Positions 1 through 6,886 of a stretch of 17,232 nt of DNA are shown in pieces (within the stretch, counting starts at the first letter, position 1; each line of letters opens with the position of its first letter). The position numbers and the translations under genes were made by a program. Under the pieces are notes generated by a model that worked only from the letters and a program-made list of their open reading frames with translations, ran no database searches and had not been told where the DNA came from. The DNA is taken from contig CAZALT010000068.1 of assembly GCA_964485515.1 (NCBI GenBank), positions 1 to 17,232 on the forward strand, in the 5' to 3' direction. This DNA comes from CAZALT01 sp964485515. Lineage in GTDB: Bacteria; Actinomycetota; Acidimicrobiia; Acidimicrobiales; Acidimicrobilacustridaceae.

Positions 1-55
1 GATCGCCGGATCGCCGGATCGCCGGATCGCCGGATCGCCGGATCGCCGGATCGCC
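1..55. repeat. 8-bp tandem repeat (GATCGCCG)
   Basis: Six perfect copies of GATCGCCG are followed by a seventh that is complete except for its last base, and the array then stops abruptly. It starts at base 1 of the window, so the true array may extend further upstream. No gene is visible across it. There are no spacers between units, so it is not a CRISPR array. Confidence 0.9.
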
Positions 56-337
56 CTGGGCAGCCGGTCGTGCACGCAAGCAGGATCGCCTGCACGGTGT
101 GGTCCCGGCGAAACGTCGCTTTCAACAGCCGTTTGGCTCCGAGCCGGCTTGCGTTGCGATGATCAGGCCATCGGGGACGAGCGGGAGCAGGGAGATGCCC
201 CCGTCCTGGTCCGCGGAACCCCAGAGAGGCAGGACGACGGTGCACGCCAGTAGGCCGGACGGCCTTGAAATCGGTCATCCGGCCCATTTCGGCCGAGGCG
301 CGTAAACCGGCGACGTCGTATTGACGATCCATCAACA
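56..337. other. Gene-free leader upstream of the diguanylate cyclase
   Basis: No convincing gene is seen in this stretch. The short open frames on both strands have no ribosome binding site and no recognisable protein features. A small hairpin, GCAGG/CCTGC with a 4-base loop, lies at 80-93, and an alternative GTGCA/TGCAC pairing lies at 70-95. Nothing resembling a tRNA or a known riboswitch was seen. The promoter of the GGDEF gene must lie here, but I could not identify it with confidence. Confidence 0.5.
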
Positions 338-2545
338 GTGATCGAGACGACCGATTCCGTGGGCCTCGCGCCCGTCGCCGGGCCAGACCTCGCCCGGACG
401 CGGTGGCTGGGACCCGCCGTCGTGGTCACGTTCGCGCTCGTGACCGGTCTCTGCATCGCCAACCTCGCCGGTTGGGCGATCGGGTCGCTCTACATCGTCG
501 GCGGCATCGGCGAGATGTCGCCCACGCAGCCCATGACCGCGCTCGCCTTGCTCCTGCTCGCCACGGGCGGCGCCGCTCAGGTCGGTACGCCCGGCCCGGT
601 TCGCCGCATCGTCGGCACGTCGATCGGTGTCGTGGTCTACCTCGCCGCCTCGTGGTCGATCATCGGGTACCTGGTCGACACCCCGGTGGTGCTCGACGAC
701 CTCCTCTTCGCCGCGCAGCTCGACGAGTCGCTCCACCACCCCGGTCGCCCCGCGGCGCAGACCCTCGCGGTCCTGGTGGCGTTGGCCGTCGTGTTGGTCG
801 GCATCTGCCGAACCGACCAGCGGTGGTCGCGATCGGCGGCGCTGGCCGGCGAAGCGTTCGCGCTCGCCGTCCTGACCGTGGTGCTCGTGAGCTTCATCTC
901 CGGAGCGGGCGAGATCGTCATCTTCGAACGTTCGCTGGCCATGTCCTGGCCGACCGCGGTGCTCGCGCTGTTCCTGCTGCTTGGACTGCTCGCGGCCAAG
1001 CCCGACCGTCCTCCGCTGGTGTGGCTCGCCGACGGCACGATCGACGGCTTCACCGTCTCGCGGGTGCTGCCCGTGATCATCGTCGTGCCGTTCATCGTGC
1101 GAGGCGTGCAGGTGGTGGGCGAGTACGCGAACCTCAGCCCGATCTACGCCAGCCTCGCCGCGGAGCTCGTCGCCCTCTCCGTCATCGGGTTCACGCTCAT
1201 CGGCGTCTCGCTCGCCAAGCAACGGGCCGAGAACGAGCTTGCGGAGCGCCAGGCCATCTACCGTGCCGCGATCGACGCCCTGAACGAGGGGCTCACCATC
1301 CGGTCGGCCGACGGTCAGACGGCGATCTCCAACCCGGCCGCCCAGGACCTGGCGAGCGGCACCTACCGCGAGGGCCCGGGCGGCGACGACCTGACGATCG
1401 GATCGACCTGGTGCGATGAGCAGGGCAAACCGATCCCCGTCGCCGACATGCCGACGAACGTCACGATGCGCACCGGGATGCCCGTGCGGTCCCGGGTCGT
1501 GCGCATCGGCCAGGAGCCCGGTGTCCGCTGGGTCCAGGTGAATTCGGTCCCGCTCGACCATCGCGGCGGAGTGGTCACCACCATGGTCGACATCACCGAC
1601 CGCCATCGTGCCGAGCACCAGCTCCGCGACGCCGAGGAGCGGTTCCGCACCGCGTTCGAGAACGCACCGATCGGTATGGCGATGGTCGCGCTCAACGGCG
1701 AGTTCCGCCGCGTGAACCCGGCCTTCTGCGAGTTGCTCGGCATGGACCGGGTCGCCATCGAAGCCGAGACGTCGGAGGGGCTCACCCACCCCGACGACAT
1801 CGCGGAGAACCTCCGGCTCAGCCGGCAGCTGTTCGCAGGCGACATCCCCTCGTACACCCTCGACAAGCGGTACCGCCACGCCGACGGTTCGTGGGTGTGG
1901 ACCTCGATGAGCGTGTCGATCGTGCGGCAGGAAGACGGCACACCCGAGCACTTCGTCGCCCAGATCCTCGACCTTCGCGAGCGCAAGCGGCTCGAGCTCG
2001 AGCTCTCGCACCTGGCGATGCACGACGCGCTCACCGAGCTCCCGAACCGGAGGTTGGTGCTCGATCGGCTCGAGCACGCCCTGCAACGATCGGCCCGTCG
2101 CGAGGAGAAGGTCGGTGTCATCTACATCGACCTCGATGGATTCAAGGACATCAACGACACGTTCGGCCACGAGACCGGCGACCGGGTCCTGATCGAGGTC
2201 AGCGGTCGACTGCGCGCCGCGCTGCGCAGCTCCGACACCGCGGGACGGCTCGGCGGTGACGAGTTCATCGTGATCTCCGAGGACCTGACCGATGGTGTCG
2301 CCCTCGATGACATGGTCGCTCGCATCGAGGCTGACCTGCAGGACGACGTGCCGATGGGCGATCATCTGGTCCCCCTGCGGGCGAGCGTCGGTGCCTGCCT
2401 GGCGAATCCGGGAGACGACGCCGAGACCTTGCTGCGCATCGCCGACGGGGCGATGTACGCGGTGAAGCGTCGGCGGCGGGCGGAGGTGAAAGCTCGCCTG
2501 CGCATCGTGCCAACCGAGCTCAGAGCCGACGACGGCGTCTCGTGA
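338..2545 (+). CDS. Membrane-bound PAS-PAS-GGDEF diguanylate cyclase
   Basis: A 735-residue protein predicted to make cyclic di-GMP from two GTP at the membrane. The first ~290 residues contain about eight hydrophobic segments (the first near 25-47, the last near 268-290) and form an uncharacterised membrane sensor. A first PAS-like domain follows at ~305-420. A clear second PAS domain starts at 435 (RFRTAFENAPIGMAM). The GGDEF domain runs from ~551 to 720. The catalytic signature is intact: RLGGDEF, with GGDEF at 639-643. The inhibitory I-site RSSD at 630-633 is exactly five residues upstream, so product feedback inhibition is expected. No EAL domain follows, so synthesis only is likely. The start is a GTG with no strong Shine-Dalgarno sequence; no better start lies upstream in frame. 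The input sensed is unknown. Confidence 0.93.
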   Translation: MIETTDSVGLAPVAGPDLARTRWLGPAVVVTFALVTGLCIANLAGWAIGSLYIVGGIGEMSPTQPMTALALLLLATGGAAQVGTPGPVRRIVGTSIGVVVYLAASWSIIGYLVDTPVVLDDLLFAAQLDESLHHPGRPAAQTLAVLVALAVVLVGICRTDQRWSRSAALAGEAFALAVLTVVLVSFISGAGEIVIFERSLAMSWPTAVLALFLLLGLLAAKPDRPPLVWLADGTIDGFTVSRVLPVIIVVPFIVRGVQVVGEYANLSPIYASLAAELVALSVIGFTLIGVSLAKQRAENELAERQAIYRAAIDALNEGLTIRSADGQTAISNPAAQDLASGTYREGPGGDDLTIGSTWCDEQGKPIPVADMPTNVTMRTGMPVRSRVVRIGQEPGVRWVQVNSVPLDHRGGVVTTMVDITDRHRAEHQLRDAEERFRTAFENAPIGMAMVALNGEFRRVNPAFCELLGMDRVAIEAETSEGLTHPDDIAENLRLSRQLFAGDIPSYTLDKRYRHADGSWVWTSMSVSIVRQEDGTPEHFVAQILDLRERKRLELELSHLAMHDALTELPNRRLVLDRLEHALQRSARREEKVGVIYIDLDGFKDINDTFGHETGDRVLIEVSGRLRAALRSSDTAGRLGGDEFIVISEDLTDGVALDDMVARIEADLQDDVPMGDHLVPLRASVGACLANPGDDAETLLRIADGAMYAVKRRRRAEVKARLRIVPTELRADDGVS

Positions 2546-2546
2546 C

Positions 2547-2574
2547 CTGGTCGTGACCCGGTCATGACGGCCAG
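2547..2574 (+). terminator. Possible GC-rich hairpin terminator after the diguanylate cyclase
   Basis: Immediately after the stop codon, GTCGTGACC (2550-2558) can pair with GGTCATGAC (2560-2568) through one G-U pair. Flanking CTGG/CCAG extends the stem with a bulge. No T-run follows, so this would be a non-canonical terminator of the kind proposed for high-GC actinobacteria. Confidence 0.3.
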
Positions 2575-2580
2575 CCGAGC

Positions 2581-2669
2581 TTCTGGTGGTCTCAGCCGGT
2601 CTCAGCCGGTCTCAGCCGGCTTCGGGTGGTCTCGGGCGGTCTCGGGTGGTTCGGGTGGTCTCGGGTGGT
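2581..2669. repeat. 10-bp degenerate tandem repeat between convergent genes
   Basis: About nine units of ~10 bp occur in two flavours. Three near-identical CTCAGCCGGT units (2591-2620) are followed by TTCGGGTGGT/CTCGGGTGGT-type units (2621-2669), one of them 9 bp. The array lies between the convergent diguanylate cyclase and ligC genes and ends on the base before the ligC stop codon. Copies have drifted, so the array is not just a recent slippage event. Confidence 0.88.
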
Positions 2670-3755
2670 TCAGAAGATGTCGTCGAGCTCGTGGGCGGGG
2701 ACCTGCTCCAGCTGGTCGTAGGTGCACTCGGCGGGGGTCTTGTCCGGTCGCCACCGGATGAAGCGGGTCGAGTGTCGGAACCGGCCGGCCTGCACGTGCT
2801 CGTAGGCGACCTCGGCGACGAGACCGATCTCCAAGGGCGTCCACGAGAGGTCCTTGCCGGTGTTCCACCGGCTCTGGGCGCCTGGTCGTCGCTGGCCTGA
2901 CGTGGCTGCGTCCTCCTGGGCTTCTGCCCACCGCTCGAGCCACGGATGGGACTGGGGGTCGGCATGGTCGGCGAGCTCGTCGATGAGCTCGGCGCGGCGC
3001 GCCGCGGAGAACGACGTGGCCACCCCGAGGTTGTGCAGGGTCCCTTCGTCGTCGTAGAGGCCCACGAGCAGGGAGCCGATGCCGTTGCCGTCCTTGTGCA
3101 TGCGGTAGCCGGCCACCACGCAGTCGGCCGTGCGCTGGTGCTTCACCTTGATCTGGCGTCGCTTGCCCGGGAGGTACACCTCGTCAAGGGCCTTGGCCAT
3201 CACTCCGTCGAGCCCGGCACCCTCGAATCGGATGAACCAGTCGGCCGCGAGGTCGCGGTCGGTGGTGGCCGGCGTGACGTGCACGGGAGGTTCGGCGGCC
3301 GACAGCGCGTCTTCGAGCAGGGCACGCCGGTCGCGCAGTGGCGTGTCGAGCAACGAGTCATCCCCGAGGGCCACGATGTCGAAGGCGACGAACGACGACG
3401 GGAACTCGGCGGCGAGCTTGGTGACCCGCGATTCGGCAGGGTGGATGCGTTGGGAGAGCAGGTCGAAGTCGAGGGCGGTGTGGCTGCCGACGCCCTCGGG
3501 TCGGTAGGCGATGACGAGCTCGCCGTCGAGGACGATCCGGGTTGGCAGCGAGGCTCGGAGGGGGTCGATGATCTCGGGGAAGTACCGGACGAGCGATTTG
3601 CCGTTGCGGCTGAGCAGCTCGACCTCGTTCCCGTCGCGGAACACGATGCAGCGGAACCCATCCCACTTGGGGTCGAAGAGGTAGTCGCCCACGGGCAGGT
3701 CGGGGTGGGCCTTGGCCAGCATCGGTGCGAACGGCGGCATCACGGGTAGGTCCAC
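2670..3755 (-). CDS. ligC: ATP-dependent DNA ligase, LigC type
   Basis: A 361-residue ATP-dependent DNA ligase that would seal nicks in duplex DNA. The adenylation domain shows motif I KWDGFR with the AMP-accepting lysine at K30. LDGEL follows at 76-80, motif III FVAFDI at 122-127, motif IV DGVMAK at 183-188 and motif V around K203/K205. An OB-fold follows to the C-terminus. Length and architecture match mycobacterial LigC (about 360 residues), linked to excision-repair ligation. There is no polymerase or nuclease domain, so it is not LigD, and no Ku gene is in view. The chosen start is a GTG; an ATG five codons inside (M6) would also keep all motifs. It is divergent from the carboxylase operon, and a tandem repeat abuts its stop codon. 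Confidence 0.92.
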   Translation of the reverse strand: MDLPVMPPFAPMLAKAHPDLPVGDYLFDPKWDGFRCIVFRDGNEVELLSRNGKSLVRYFPEIIDPLRASLPTRIVLDGELVIAYRPEGVGSHTALDFDLLSQRIHPAESRVTKLAAEFPSSFVAFDIVALGDDSLLDTPLRDRRALLEDALSAAEPPVHVTPATTDRDLAADWFIRFEGAGLDGVMAKALDEVYLPGKRRQIKVKHQRTADCVVAGYRMHKDGNGIGSLLVGLYDDEGTLHNLGVATSFSAARRAELIDELADHADPQSHPWLERWAEAQEDAATSGQRRPGAQSRWNTGKDLSWTPLEIGLVAEVAYEHVQAGRFRHSTRFIRWRPDKTPAECTYDQLEQVPAHELDDIF

Positions 3756-3894
3756 GCCCCGACCCTACGACGCCCGTCGCACGCGTTCTGGCTGGACAGA
3801 TACGCCGAATGGCCCGGGTCTTCCCAGCCAGTTCGGCCAGCGTCGGCGCGAGTCCGGCCAGGTCGGTGCGAAGGCCGGGGTGTGACCGACGCGA

Positions 3895-3925
3895 TTCGGT
3901 GCCGGATCGGTGCCGCCGGTAGATT
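3895..3925 (+). promoter_or_regulatory. Probable promoter of the carboxylase operon, leaderless
   Basis: A -10-like TAGATT at 3920-3925 lies nine bases before the ATG at 3935. A weak -35-like TTCGGT lies at 3895-3900 with a 19-bp spacer. This spacing would place the transcript start at or next to the ATG, so the mRNA would have almost no leader. The CGCCGGTAG context recurs just before the asd start at the end of the window. Inferred from position and motif only. Confidence 0.5.
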
Positions 3926-3934
3926 CCCCTCTCT

Positions 3935-5491
3935 ATGACCGATCATCCGATGAGCGAGAAGATCGCCGACCTCGCGAAGCGCAAGGAAGAGGCACAGCAG
4001 CCTGGTTCTGACCGCTCGGTGCAGCGCCAGCACGAGAAGGGCAAGCTGCTCGCCCGCGAGCGCATCGAGTACCTCCTCGACCCCGGTTCCTTCCACGAGC
4101 TCGACATGCTCGCTCGCCACCGCGCCCACACCTCGGGCATCGAGGAGCACCCCTACACCGACGGTGTCATCACCGGTTGGGGCACCATCGACGGTCGCAA
4201 GGTCTTCCTGTTCTCCCAGGACTTCACCGTCTTCGGCGGCGCGCTCGGCGAGGTGTTCGCCGAGAAGATCCACAAGGTCATGGACCTCGCCCTCTCCGTG
4301 GGCGCGCCGATGATCGGCCTCAACGACGGTGCTGGTGCCCGCATCCAAGAAGGCGTCGTGTCGCTGGCCAGCTACGGCGGCATCTTCCACCGCAACGTGC
4401 TCGCCTCGGGCGTCACGCCGCAGATCTCGGTCATCCTCGGCCCATGCGCCGGCGGTGCGGTCTACAGCCCGGCCATGACCGACTTCATCTTCATGACCGA
4501 CCAGACCAGCCACATGTTCATCACGGGCCCAGACGTCGTGAAGACCGTGACCGGCGAAGAGGTCACCCTCGAAGAGCTCGGCGGAGCCAAGAGCCACGCC
4601 ACCAAGTCGGGTGTCGCCACCTTCGTCGGTCCCGACGAGAAGTCGGTGCTCGACGACGTGCGCTACCTGCTGTCGTTCCTTCCGTCGAACAACCTCGATG
4701 CCCCGCCGCACGAGGCCACCGCTGATCCTGCCGATCGCCTCTGCCCGAACCTGGCGTCGATCATGCCCGACAGCCCCAACCTGCCGTACGACATGAAGGC
4801 CGTCATCGCCGAGGTCGTCGACGACGGCGACTTCTTCGAGTACTTCCCCAAGTGGGCCGGCAGCATCGTGTGCGGCTTCGCCCGCATCGACGGCCACCCC
4901 GTGGGCATCGTCGGCAACCAGCCGATGGTCCTCGCCGGCGTGCTCGACATCGAGTCGTCCGAGAAGGCCGCCCGCTTCGTGCGCACCTGCGACGCGTTCA
5001 ACATCCCGCTCGTCACCTTCGTCGACGTGCCCGGGTTCCTGCCGGGCGTCGACCAGGAGTACAACGGCATCATCCGCCACGGCGCCAAGCTGCTCTACGC
5101 CTACTGCGAGGCCACCGTGCCCCGCATCCAGGTCATCACGCGCAAGGCCTACGGCGGGGCCTACGTGGTCATGAACTCCAAGTCCATCGGTGCCGACCTC
5201 GCCTTCGCCTGGCCGTCCGCCGAGCTGGCCGTGATGGGCCCGCAGGGCGCGGTCGAGATCCTCTACCGCCGTGAGCTGCAGGGTGCGGCCGATCCGGTGG
5301 CCCGTCGGGCCGAGCTGGTCGACGAGTACACCGAGCGCTTCGCCAACCCGTACGCCGCGGCCGAGCGGGGCATCGTCGACGATGTCATCGATCCCGCCGA
5401 GACCCGCATCAAGCTGGCCGCCGGTCTCGAGCTGCTGCGCACCAAGCGCGAAGAGCTCCCGCACCGCAAGCACGGCAACATCCCCCTGTGA
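3935..5491 (+). CDS. pccB: Acyl-CoA carboxylase carboxyltransferase (beta) subunit
   Basis: A 518-residue carboxyltransferase that moves CO2 from carboxybiotin to a short acyl-CoA (propionyl-, acetyl- or butyryl-CoA). It works with a separate biotinylated alpha subunit that is not in this window. The protein has the two crotonase-fold halves of the family. GAGARIQEG (132-140) and GPCAGGAVYS (169-178) lie in the N-terminal half, and RKAYGGAYVVM (403-413) plus AWPSAELAVMG in the C-terminal half. Length matches actinobacterial PccB/AccD proteins. Residue 411 is Val, where propionyl-specific enzymes usually carry Asp in the GGAYD motif, so the symbol is a family label and substrate range is open. 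The ATG start is preceded only by a -10-like box, suggesting leaderless translation. Its stop overlaps the epsilon gene by four bases. Confidence 0.93.
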   Translation: MTDHPMSEKIADLAKRKEEAQQPGSDRSVQRQHEKGKLLARERIEYLLDPGSFHELDMLARHRAHTSGIEEHPYTDGVITGWGTIDGRKVFLFSQDFTVFGGALGEVFAEKIHKVMDLALSVGAPMIGLNDGAGARIQEGVVSLASYGGIFHRNVLASGVTPQISVILGPCAGGAVYSPAMTDFIFMTDQTSHMFITGPDVVKTVTGEEVTLEELGGAKSHATKSGVATFVGPDEKSVLDDVRYLLSFLPSNNLDAPPHEATADPADRLCPNLASIMPDSPNLPYDMKAVIAEVVDDGDFFEYFPKWAGSIVCGFARIDGHPVGIVGNQPMVLAGVLDIESSEKAARFVRTCDAFNIPLVTFVDVPGFLPGVDQEYNGIIRHGAKLLYAYCEATVPRIQVITRKAYGGAYVVMNSKSIGADLAFAWPSAELAVMGPQGAVEILYRRELQGAADPVARRAELVDEYTERFANPYAAAERGIVDDVIDPAETRIKLAAGLELLRTKREELPHRKHGNIPL

Positions 5492-5712
5492 GCGCATCGG
5501 TGAGTGGATCGGTGAGCGACGACATCGTGATCGACCCCTCGACGGTGCGGCCCACGCCCACCGACGAGGAGCTCGCTGCCATCGTGGCGAGCGTCGAGGT
5601 GGCGTGGCCGCGACCGGTCGTCCTGGTCGACGACCGAGCCGAGCCGAACCGCTGGCGCTTCTCGGGTCGCTGGTGGTCCAAGCCGGTCCCGGCCCGCCGC
5701 CGCCGCTCGTAG
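5488..5712 (+). CDS. Acyl-CoA carboxylase epsilon subunit
   Basis: A 74-residue protein matching the small epsilon subunit that stabilises actinobacterial acyl-CoA carboxylase complexes. Recognisable features are the PTPTDEELAAIVAS helix (residues 23-36) and the Trp/Arg-rich tail WRFSGRWW (56-63) followed by a basic end. Position is the strongest support: the GTG start overlaps the stop of the carboxyltransferase gene in a GTGA arrangement, giving translational coupling and matched amounts. These subunits are poorly conserved outside these motifs, so the call depends on both motif and context. No other function is suggested. Confidence 0.82.
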   Translation: MSASVSGSVSDDIVIDPSTVRPTPTDEELAAIVASVEVAWPRPVVLVDDRAEPNRWRFSGRWWSKPVPARRRRS

Positions 5713-5727
5713 CCCGATCTCGAAGCC

Positions 5728-5774
5728 AAATCGGCGGACAGACCGGTCGATCTGACGGATCTCGCCGCCAATTT
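5728..5774. terminator. Possible bidirectional terminator between convergent genes
   Basis: AAATCGGCGG (5728-5737) and CCGCCAATTT (5765-5774) form a ten-position inverted repeat with one mismatch. In the minus-strand RNA that mismatch becomes a G-U pair, so the stem is complete there. It lies between the carboxylase epsilon gene (+) and the degenerate GGDEF gene (-). T-runs are short, so confidence is limited. Confidence 0.35.
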
Positions 5775-5830
5775 CGTGGTGGAGATGCCGTCGATTCGTG
5801 GTGGTGGTCGGTGAGACCGGGCCGCTCGGA

Positions 5831-6604
5831 TCAGGAGTCGAGGGTGGCGATCTCGATGCGGTCCTGGCGCCACTCGCGCGCCATGTCGAGGGCGAGGTCG
5901 GCTCGGTCGAGGACCTCCTCGGTCGACAGGCCGTGCGCCGGGTAGCACGCCACCCCGGCCCACAACGTGATGCCGTCGATCTCGGCCTCCATGGCCCGGC
6001 GGATGCGCTCCGCGGTCCAGATGGCGCCGTTCTCCGTGGTGTCCTCGAGGACGAGGGCGTAGCCGCCGTCGAGCAGACGACAGGCCGTGTCCGACTCGCG
6101 GATCGTCTCGTTGATGCTCCGGGCGACGCGGGCGGGATCGGCGGGGGTGGGTAGCGAGGTGTCGAGTCCGGCGATGACCTCCATGAGCACGACCGCGACT
6201 GGCTTCAGGTTGCGACGGGCCGTCGAGATGCGGGCGTCGAGGGCAACGGTGAAGTACCCCTCGCTGAGCAAGCCGGACGCGCCGTCGGTGAGCGCGTTTC
6301 CTTCGGTGCCGCGGCGCATCGCGGTGAGCTGGATGCGCGAGGCGAGCTTCGACTCGGCGTCGGACCGGCGCTTGATCTCTTCTTCGAGGTCGTCGGACAG
6401 GCCGCTGACCGAGACCTTCAGCCCCGCCGCCTCGTGCTCGGCGCGGCGCCCGAGCGTGAGGGCCCATCCGGCCAGCACGCTGGCGGCGAGGGCGCAGAGC
6501 CCGGCCGTGGCCGCGAGCGGGGCGAGCCCTGTCGTCGCGCCGAATACGCCTAGCACGAGACCGAGGGCCCCTACTCCGATTGCGACGAGAACACGTCGTT
6601 CCAC
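5831..6604 (-). CDS. Membrane protein with degenerate GGDEF domain
   Basis: A 257-residue protein with two hydrophobic segments near the N-terminus (about 5-25 and 28-50). A charged, helical, probably coiled-coil stretch follows (~52-95), then a GGDEF-fold domain to the end. Ungapped alignment with the intact cyclase at 338-2545 places LDGGY (178-182) where GGDEF should be, so metal binding and catalysis should be lost. The inhibitory-site motif RESD (169-172) survives exactly five residues upstream, after which TACRL leads into the altered signature. This suggests a c-di-GMP-binding or dimerisation role rather than synthesis. The GTG start has an AGGGGG run directly abutting it, which is too close for a good ribosome binding site, so the exact start is uncertain. 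Confidence 0.82.
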   Translation of the reverse strand: MERRVLVAIGVGALGLVLGVFGATTGLAPLAATAGLCALAASVLAGWALTLGRRAEHEAAGLKVSVSGLSDDLEEEIKRRSDAESKLASRIQLTAMRRGTEGNALTDGASGLLSEGYFTVALDARISTARRNLKPVAVVLMEVIAGLDTSLPTPADPARVARSINETIRESDTACRLLDGGYALVLEDTTENGAIWTAERIRRAMEAEIDGITLWAGVACYPAHGLSTEEVLDRADLALDMAREWRQDRIEIATLDS

Positions 6605-6705
6605 CCCCTACAGGTCGGATAGGGGCGTGCCGAATCAAGCACTTTCCGTGGCCGAGGCACCTAGCAGCGTCCAAGGGGCCCAGGGGGGACCCGGTCTCGA
6701 ACGCT

Positions 6706-6730
6706 GGTCGGACGACGTCGTCCTCCGACC
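6706..6730. promoter_or_regulatory. Palindromic element in the divergent promoter region
   Basis: GGACGACGTCGTCC at 6710-6723 is a perfect 14-base palindrome. It is nested in a second symmetry, GGTCGGA (6706-6712) with TCCGACC (6724-6730). It lies between the divergent GGDEF-like gene (-) and the gene starting at 6764 (+), where an operator would be expected. No regulator is identified. Confidence 0.45.
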
Positions 6731-6763
6731 GAGTGGCACGAAGATCTCCGAGGAGGGGCGACG

Positions 6764-6786
6764 GTGCGATTCGGTTCGCGGGGATC
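6764..6786 (+). CDS. 5' end of an unidentified gene cut by the assembly gap
   Basis: AGGAGGGG at 6751-6758 is one of the strongest ribosome binding sites in the window. It lies five bases before a GTG at 6764. Seven codons follow (MRFGSRG) and then the run of N begins. The frame cannot be followed through the gap, and the open frame on its far side is antisense to meaA. The gene must therefore end inside the missing sequence. Product unknown. It is divergent from the degenerate GGDEF gene. The alternative is that the ribosome-binding-like sequence is a chance match. Confidence 0.45.
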
Positions 6787-6886
6787 NNNNNNNNNNNNNN
6801 NNNNNNNNNNNNNNNNNNNNNNNNNNNNNNNNNNNNNNNNNNNNNNNNNNNNNNNNNNNNNNNNNNNNNNNNNNNNNNNNNNNNNN
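6787..6886. other. Assembly gap of 100 N
   Basis: Exactly 100 N, the conventional placeholder for a gap of unknown size, so real distances across it are unknown. The first base after the gap is the first base of the meaA stop codon (read on the minus strand). Confidence 0.98.

Noticed and set aside
99..305. 68-codon plus-strand open frame in the leader region
   Set aside because: No ribosome binding site, no recognisable features, unconvincing composition.
332..2365. Very long minus-strand open frame (677 codons) opposite the diguanylate cyclase
   Set aside because: It is rich in His, Asp, Gly and Arg with no domain motifs. It is a GC-rich shadow of the clearly coding plus-strand frame.
2670..3755. 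LigD-type end-joining ligase
   Set aside because: No polymerase or nuclease domain and no Ku gene nearby; length and motifs fit stand-alone LigC.
3740..5497. 585-codon minus-strand open frame opposite the carboxyltransferase
   Set aside because: Antisense to a well-recognised gene, no motifs, and composition typical of a shadow frame.
6605..6786. Possible tRNA or structured RNA before the gap
   Set aside because: Hairpins are present, but there is no T-loop GTTCRA consensus or cloverleaf arrangement; a promoter region plus gene start explains the sequence better.
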